Positions 59,517 to 64,000 of a DNA stretch of 64,000 nt are shown here, piece after piece. The position numbers and the translations under genes are program-made. The notes beneath the pieces are model-generated. The model was not told where the DNA came from. It was given only the letters and a program-made list of their open reading frames with translations, and searched no databases. The stretch lies in assembly GCF_028281565.1 (NCBI RefSeq), contig NZ_JANQJQ010000016.1, positions 124,001 to 188,000 of the forward strand. The letters are read 5' to 3'. The first letter of the stretch is position 1. The number at the start of each line of letters is the position of its first letter. The stretch is from Seonamhaeicola sp. (lineage in GTDB: Bacteria; Bacteroidota; Bacteroidia; Flavobacteriales; Flavobacteriaceae).

Positions 59517-60011
59517 TTAAGACGTTTTTGATAAATGCGGTCGTAATTGGCGCAATCGGTCTTCAAAAGAACGAGCCTCTATAGGATTAATAATGGCCTT
59601 AAAAAGCCCCATTAAATCTTCGGTATGAAATGCTCTTTTTTGCTTTAAAAGATTGAAATGTACAAAGCCGGACCAAATAATGGCTTTCAGATGACTTTTG
59701 TCTTCATTGTACATACGCATTTCTACTTTTAATTCACTGTTGGTATAATGGATCAATTGGGATTCAATGATCACCGTTTCCATCAACAAGGCCGGTTTTA
59801 GGTAGGCTATTTGGTTACTGCTGGAAACCCAGGATTTACCTAGTTTATGAGCCATTTTGTATACATCTATATCATAGTTTTTTATCAGTTCATCTTCACG
59901 GTGATTCATAAAATAGTTGATGTAGCTCCCATTGTTTAAATGATTAAACGGGTCGCAATCCTGAAACCTGATCTTGGTTTTGCTTTCTAGTACTTTTGGA
60001 AGTTGTTTCAT
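59517..60011 (-). CDS. Acyl-CoA thioesterase-like hot-dog protein (4HBT family)
   Basis: A 164-residue hot-dog fold protein. RFQDCDPFNHLNNGSYINYF near residue 15-35 is the catalytic Asp/His/Asn segment of the 4-hydroxybenzoyl-CoA thioesterase group, followed by the beta strands of the fold. It probably hydrolyses a short or aromatic acyl-CoA; the substrate cannot be told. It lies 45 bp downstream of the TetR gene on the same strand, with a TetR-type operator in between. Confidence 0.85.
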   Translation of the reverse strand: MKQLPKVLESKTKIRFQDCDPFNHLNNGSYINYFMNHREDELIKNYDIDVYKMAHKLGKSWVSSSNQIAYLKPALLMETVIIESQLIHYTNSELKVEMRMYNEDKSHLKAIIWSGFVHFNLLKQKRAFHTEDLMGLFKAIINPIEARSFEDRLRQLRPHLSKTS

Positions 60012-60024
60012 GCTTTATATATTT

Positions 60025-60040
60025 TATACCGATTGGTATA
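60025..60040. promoter_or_regulatory. TetR operator, thioesterase side
   Basis: TATACC-GATT-GGTATA, a perfect 6-4-6 inverted repeat 13 bp upstream of the thioesterase start. The same half-sites occur before the TetR gene at 60674-60693, so the regulator probably represses both. Confidence 0.65.
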
Positions 60041-60056
60041 TTTTTGATTAAAAAAA

Positions 60057-60653
60057 TTATTTTTTAAGCTCGCTATGTATTAATTGATCGATCTGATTCA
60101 TGGTGTCTTTTATATAAAATTCGTCATCCATAATATAGGTCATAAAAATAGCCCCTTGTATCATGGTATCTATGCGTTTGGCATATTGCATAGCGTTAAT
60201 TTCAGTTGAGATCTCACCGGCTTCAATACCATCTTCTATAATGCTACACAATTGATCCTGGATACGCTGGATCAAGTCCCTTACTCGTTTTAGCAATGCC
60301 GAATTACTGTAATTGGCATCTACGCCTATATTAATAATCGGACAACCTCCAATGGGCTTGGTTAAAGGGTAATATCCGCGATAAAAGTCGGTTATTAAAA
60401 AAAGCTTTTGCAACGGGGAATCACTTAAATTCAAGTGTTTTGAAAGCGGCTTCATTATGGCTTTAACCATATATTTGAAAGATGCATAAGCTAGGTCTTC
60501 TTTGTTTTTAAAATTGCCATAAATAGCGCCCTTTGTTAAACCGGTAGCTTTGGTTATATCACTTAGGCTGGTGGCAGCATAACCGTTTTTGTTAAAAATA
60601 GGGGCTACCGTTTCTATGATATATTGCGTTGTAAGTGCAGCTTTTGTTGTCAT
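60057..60653 (-). CDS. TetR/AcrR-family transcriptional repressor
   Basis: A 198-residue regulator. The N-terminal HTH is typical (YIIETVAPIFNKNGYAATSL, then SDITKATGLTKGAIYGNFKNKEDL), and the C-terminal helical part binds an unknown ligand. I chose ATG 60653; an upstream TTG reading adds ten residues that run into the operator. Matching operators stand upstream of this gene and of the thioesterase gene, indicating autoregulation and control of the enzyme, perhaps in response to an acyl-CoA. Confidence 0.9.
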   Translation of the reverse strand: MTTKAALTTQYIIETVAPIFNKNGYAATSLSDITKATGLTKGAIYGNFKNKEDLAYASFKYMVKAIMKPLSKHLNLSDSPLQKLFLITDFYRGYYPLTKPIGGCPIINIGVDANYSNSALLKRVRDLIQRIQDQLCSIIEDGIEAGEISTEINAMQYAKRIDTMIQGAIFMTYIMDDEFYIKDTMNQIDQLIHSELKK

Positions 60654-60660
60654 TATGATG

Positions 60661-60693
60661 CAAATATATAAAAAATATACCAAACGGTATATT
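60661..60693 (-). promoter_or_regulatory. TetR promoter and overlapping operator
   Basis: On the minus strand a -7 box TATATTTG (60661-60668) lies 7 bp before the TetR start. The operator AATATACC-AAAC-GGTATATT (60674-60693) sits directly upstream, where bound repressor would block the polymerase. The half-site TATACC is shared with the operator at 60025-60040. Confidence 0.6.
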
Positions 60694-60702
60694 TTTTATA
60701 TG

Positions 60703-60747
60703 AAAAAAAAGCAACGATCCTCTAATTAAAGATTCACGTTGCTTTTT
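60703..60747 (-). terminator. Terminator of clpB
   Basis: AAAAAGCAACG and CGTTGCTTTTT form an 11-bp stem over a 20-nt loop, with a run of T on the minus strand. It lies 67 bp past the clpB stop. Confidence 0.75.
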
Positions 60748-60813
60748 CAACTAACCAACCAACTATATAGACTGTTGTAAACAAGTTTTGTTACAACAAT
60801 TTATAAAGTATTT

Positions 60814-63420
60814 TTAAAATTCTTCGGTAACCAGATCGCCTTGATTTCTGAAAACCAATTTATCATCAAAAGAATCCAGTAAAATAATGCTATCGGTAGT
60901 TACCTTACCCGCCAGTATTTCTTTACTTAGAGCATTTAATACTTCCTTTTGAATCACCCGTTTTACAGGCCTGGCACCGTATTCCGGATTAAATCCTTTG
61001 TCCGCTAAATATTCAATCGCTTCCTGTGTAGCATCAAACGTAATACCTTGCTGTGCTATCATTTTTGTAACACCTTTCAGTTGTAAGCCCACAATATCAA
61101 TAATGTTTGCTTTAGATAAAGGCGTGAACATGATGGTATCATCAATTCTATTTAAAAATTCCGGCCGGACACTCTGTTTCAGCAATCCGAGAATTTCAAC
61201 TTTAGCCGATTCCATCGCAGTTTCCATGTCTTTTACGGCTTCAAATTTTTCCTGAATAATATGACTACCTAAATTAGATGTCATAATGATGATAGTATTT
61301 TTAAAATCCGCCACACGTCCTTTGTTATCTGTTAACCTGCCTTCATCTAAAACCTGAAGCAGGATATTAAAAGTATCCGGATGCGCTTTTTCTATTTCAT
61401 CCAACAGTACCACTGAATAGGGTTTACGTCTTACCGCTTCTGTTAATTGTCCGCCTTCATCATAGCCAACGTATCCCGGAGGTGCTCCCACCAATCGGCT
61501 TACGGCATGGCGCTCCTGATATTCGCTCATATCTATACGGGTCATGGCGTTTTCATCATCAAACAGGTATTCTGCTAAAGCCTTGGCCAATTCGGTTTTA
61601 CCTACACCGGTAGTTCCTAAGAACAGGAAGGTACCAATAGGCTTTTGCGGATTTTGTAAACCGGCTCTGCTACGTCTCACGGCATCGCTTACGGCAATAA
61701 TGGCTTCTTCCTGACCCACCACACGTTTGTGTAATTCGTCTTCCAGTCTAAGAAGTTTTTCGCGTTCGCTTTGCACCATTTTGGTGACCGGAATACCGGT
61801 CCATTTGGCCACTACTTCGGCAATATCATCATAGGTAACCTCTTCTTTTATCAGTGCATTTTCTTGCTGACCGGCAAGAATGGCCTGTTGCGCTTCAAGT
61901 GTTTCCTGAGCCTCTTTGATTTTCCCGTAACGTAACTCAGCTACTTTGCCATAGTCACCATCACGTTCCGCGCGTTCCGCTTCCAGTTTGTAGTTTTCAA
62001 TATCCTGTTTAATGTTTTGAATAGTGTCAACTACTTCTTTTTCACTTTTCCACTTGGCATTGATCTCATTCCTGGCCTCTTTTAAATTGGCCAGATCGGC
62101 TCTTAGTGATTTTAACTTGTTCTCATCTTTTTCACGCTTAATAGCTTCAATTTCAATCTCTAATTGCATGATCTTTCTATCCAGAACGTCTAACTCTTCG
62201 GGTTTGGAATTGATCTCCATTCTAAGTTTGGAAGCGGCTTCGTCCATTAAATCGATAGCCTTATCCGGCAAAAAACGATTCGTTATATAGCGGGTAGATA
62301 GCTCTACGGCTCCGATGATAGCTTCATCTTTTATACGTACTTTATGATGGGTCTCGTATTTTTCTTTAATACCCCGCAGGATAGAAATAGCACTCTCCGT
62401 ATCCGGTTCGTCCACCATGACCTTTTGAAAACGACGTTCTAAGGCTTTATCCTTTTCAAAATATTTTTGATATTCATCAAGTGTAGTGGCTCCAATAGCT
62501 CTTAATTCGCCTCTGGCCAAAGCCGGTTTCAATATATTGGCAGCATCCATGGCACCTTGTCCGCCACCGGCTCCTACAAGTGTGTGGATTTCATCAATAA
62601 ACAGGACAATGTCCCCATCACTGGTTGTTACCTCTTTGATAACCGCTTTTAGACGTTCCTCAAATTCCCCTTTGTACTTGGCACCGGCAATTAAGGCCCC
62701 CATATCTAGAGCAAAGATTTGCTTGTCTCTAAGATTTTCAGGGATGTCCCCATCAATAATTCTATGAGCCAAACCTTCGGCAATAGCTGTTTTACCGGTT
62801 CCGGGCTCACCAACCAGTATCGGGTTATTCTTAGTTCTACGGGATAAGATCTGAAGTATTCTTCGAATCTCTTCATCACGGCCAATAACTGGGTCCAGTT
62901 TGCCGTCCTTCGCTAATTGATTCAGGTTTTTGGCATATTTACTAAGTGCATTATAAGTATCTTCCTGGCTTTGAGAGGTGACCCTGTCTCCTTTGCGCAA
63001 TTCCTCTATACTGGCAGTTAACCCTTTTTCAGTAACCCCCTGGTCCTTCAGCATTTGGGCTATTTTGCTTTTCGATTTAAAAACAGCAATGATGAGGTGC
63101 TCTACAGATACGTAGTCATCTTTCATTTTTTTAGCAATGATTGCTGCTTCATTTAATGCTTTACCCGCTTCCCTGGACAACATTAATTCACTGCCGGAAA
63201 CTTTTGAAAAACTTTCCAGTTGTTTACCTAAAGCTTGCTGAAGTATGGAAACATTTACATTAAGTTTCTTTAAAATAAAGGGCAATACATTTTCATCAAC
63301 TTCAAAAATGCCTTTGAAAATATGTTCGTTCTCTATTTGTTGATGGCCATAACCTTGCGCTATTTGTTGCGCCTGTTGTATGGCCTCCTGTGATTTTATA
63401 GTATAATTATTAAAGTTCAT
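60814..63420 (-). CDS. clpB: ATP-dependent chaperone ClpB (disaggregase)
   Basis: An 868-residue Hsp100 chaperone that extracts polypeptides from aggregates together with DnaK. The start ATG 63420 gives the family opening MNFNNYTIKSQEAIQQAQ; a longer TTG reading is not needed. Order: Clp_N repeats (1-145), AAA1 with Walker A GEPGTGKT at 204-211, a coiled-coil M domain (about 400-520), AAA2 with GTTGVGKT at 602-609, and a ClpB_D2 small domain. The M domain distinguishes it from ClpA, ClpC and ClpV, so it is not a T6SS motor. No CIRCE element is visible upstream. Confidence 0.96.
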   Translation of the reverse strand: MNFNNYTIKSQEAIQQAQQIAQGYGHQQIENEHIFKGIFEVDENVLPFILKKLNVNVSILQQALGKQLESFSKVSGSELMLSREAGKALNEAAIIAKKMKDDYVSVEHLIIAVFKSKSKIAQMLKDQGVTEKGLTASIEELRKGDRVTSQSQEDTYNALSKYAKNLNQLAKDGKLDPVIGRDEEIRRILQILSRRTKNNPILVGEPGTGKTAIAEGLAHRIIDGDIPENLRDKQIFALDMGALIAGAKYKGEFEERLKAVIKEVTTSDGDIVLFIDEIHTLVGAGGGQGAMDAANILKPALARGELRAIGATTLDEYQKYFEKDKALERRFQKVMVDEPDTESAISILRGIKEKYETHHKVRIKDEAIIGAVELSTRYITNRFLPDKAIDLMDEAASKLRMEINSKPEELDVLDRKIMQLEIEIEAIKREKDENKLKSLRADLANLKEARNEINAKWKSEKEVVDTIQNIKQDIENYKLEAERAERDGDYGKVAELRYGKIKEAQETLEAQQAILAGQQENALIKEEVTYDDIAEVVAKWTGIPVTKMVQSEREKLLRLEDELHKRVVGQEEAIIAVSDAVRRSRAGLQNPQKPIGTFLFLGTTGVGKTELAKALAEYLFDDENAMTRIDMSEYQERHAVSRLVGAPPGYVGYDEGGQLTEAVRRKPYSVVLLDEIEKAHPDTFNILLQVLDEGRLTDNKGRVADFKNTIIIMTSNLGSHIIQEKFEAVKDMETAMESAKVEILGLLKQSVRPEFLNRIDDTIMFTPLSKANIIDIVGLQLKGVTKMIAQQGITFDATQEAIEYLADKGFNPEYGARPVKRVIQKEVLNALSKEILAGKVTTDSIILLDSFDDKLVFRNQGDLVTEEF

Positions 63421-63574
63421 AGCGTTAAATTTGTTTTCTTTACAACCACACTTGGTCAATAATCTTACCAATGGTTATAGTCGGACAAAATGTCGTCTAA
63501 ACCTTGTGTTTGTATGACTTTTCGTCAGTTTGTAAGATTTTAAAAAGTTAACGACTTATATGCTAAAAATGTGG

Positions 63575-63618
63575 ATTCCTGCCAAAGTCTATCTTGAGCG
63601 AAGCCGAAAGGCAGGAAT
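63575..63618. repeat. Palindromic intergenic repeat (ATTCCTGC type), second copy
   Basis: ATTCCTGCC (63575-63583) and GGCAGGAAT (63610-63618) are perfect inverted arms around a 26-bp centre. The first eight bases match the repeat after comM at 41322. Confidence 0.55.
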
Positions 63619-63637
63619 GACAAAATTGTTATTGAAT

Positions 63638-64000
63638 ATGGGGTTATTAAACAGATTATTCGGAAGTAATGAACCAAAAGAAGAAAAAGTGCTTCCCTGG
63701 ATTCCTTTAAAGGAATTATCACAATTAGACTTTATAGAAAAAAAATCAGAACATAGGACACAAGTCATTTTTAAACATTCTACCCGTTGCGGTATTAGCG
63801 GAATGGTCATCAATCAATTTATTGATGCCTATAATTTTACTGAAAAAGATCTGGATTTATACTTATTAGATATTTTAAGTCATAGGGAAGTATCCAATGA
63901 AGTAGGTTATAAGTTCCAGGTTATGCATGAATCCCCGCAGCTCCTAGTCATTAAAAATGGGGAAGTAGTGGCGCATGCTTCACATGGACAGATCACTGCC
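63638..64000 (+). CDS. ytxJ: Bacillithiol-system redox protein YtxJ (partial at right edge)
   Basis: The first 121 codons of a thioredoxin-fold protein are present, ending at the window edge without a stop. IFKHSTRCGISGMVINQF with Cys51 is the YtxJ/DUF2847 active-site segment, a monothiol bacilliredoxin-like site; SPQLLVIKNGEVV follows as the cis-Pro strand. ATG 63638 (MGLLNRLFG) is preferred; an in-frame ATG at 63617 overlaps the palindromic repeat. Presence of ytxJ implies that the organism uses bacillithiol. Confidence 0.88.
   Translation, partial: MGLLNRLFGSNEPKEEKVLPWIPLKELSQLDFIEKKSEHRTQVIFKHSTRCGISGMVINQFIDAYNFTEKDLDLYLLDILSHREVSNEVGYKFQVMHESPQLLVIKNGEVVAHASHGQITA

Overview
The window looks like a chromosomal segment of a marine-type Flavobacteriaceae bacterium (Bacteroidota). 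The evidence is AT-rich DNA, start sites without clear Shine-Dalgarno sequences, TAnnTTTG-type -7 promoter boxes, and family content typical of that group: an alginate-export porin beside a nitrate-type ABC ATPase, a tricorn-like S41 protease, CarboxypepD_reg proteins, DUF2891 and DUF6503 proteins, and YtxJ. I cannot name the genus from the sequence alone.

Layout. 1-2.4 kb: end of a nitrate-type ABC uptake operon with an outer-membrane porin. 2.5-6.3 kb: a very large membrane-bound M48 metalloprotease. 6.4-7.1 kb: a NarL-type response regulator, divergent from the main locus. 7.5-37.6 kb: one long co-directional gene cluster, closed by a rho-independent terminator, that encodes an apparently complete extracellular contractile injection system (eCIS, PVC/Afp/AlgoCIS-like). 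37.8-41.3 kb: a CarboxypepD_reg protein, a transglutaminase-like protein, a repeat element and ComM. 41.3-43.3 kb: an accessory patch with a membrane/coiled-coil protein, phased 10-bp repeats and a frameshifted REP-associated (Y1) transposase between exact inverted repeats. 43.3-51.2 kb: a GH2 beta-galactosidase, a DUF2891 lipoprotein and a tricorn-like S41 protease. 51.2-54.8 kb: an Nramp-like transporter and PxpABC 5-oxoprolinase operon. 54.8-59.3 kb: PhoD-like phosphatase, DUF6503 lipoprotein, DeoD, DeoC and a degenerate DeoC paralog. 59.5-63.4 kb: thioesterase, TetR regulator and ClpB. The window ends inside ytxJ.

The eCIS is the outstanding system. Its parts appear in assembly-relevant order: DUF4255 terminator/cap, a second probable cap-region protein, one sheath with a large helical insertion, two tube proteins, a DUF5908 protein, a LysM tube adaptor, a VgrG-like spike, a PAAR tip, a gp25-like protein, a gpJ-like baseplate protein, a Pvc12-like baseplate protein, a 1645-residue PKD-bearing protein, a tape-measure protein and, last, an AAA+ ATPase. 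No TssJ/L/M membrane complex is present, which argues against T6SS. Between the tape measure and the ATPase sits a cargo/release block: a holin-like membrane protein translationally coupled to a DUF4157-papain-like protease; a second, 1187-residue DUF4157 protein carrying an HNH-like motif and a long beta-rich repeat region; a small membrane protein; a TPR protein; and a peptidoglycan-binding/CHAP-like protein. The two DUF4157 leaders are very similar while the payloads are unrelated, the pattern expected of interchangeable cargo.

Other points of interest are an Nramp homolog that has lost both canonical metal-binding motifs and sits with 5-oxoprolinase, a DeoC paralog missing a catalytic lysine, and two matching TetR operators.
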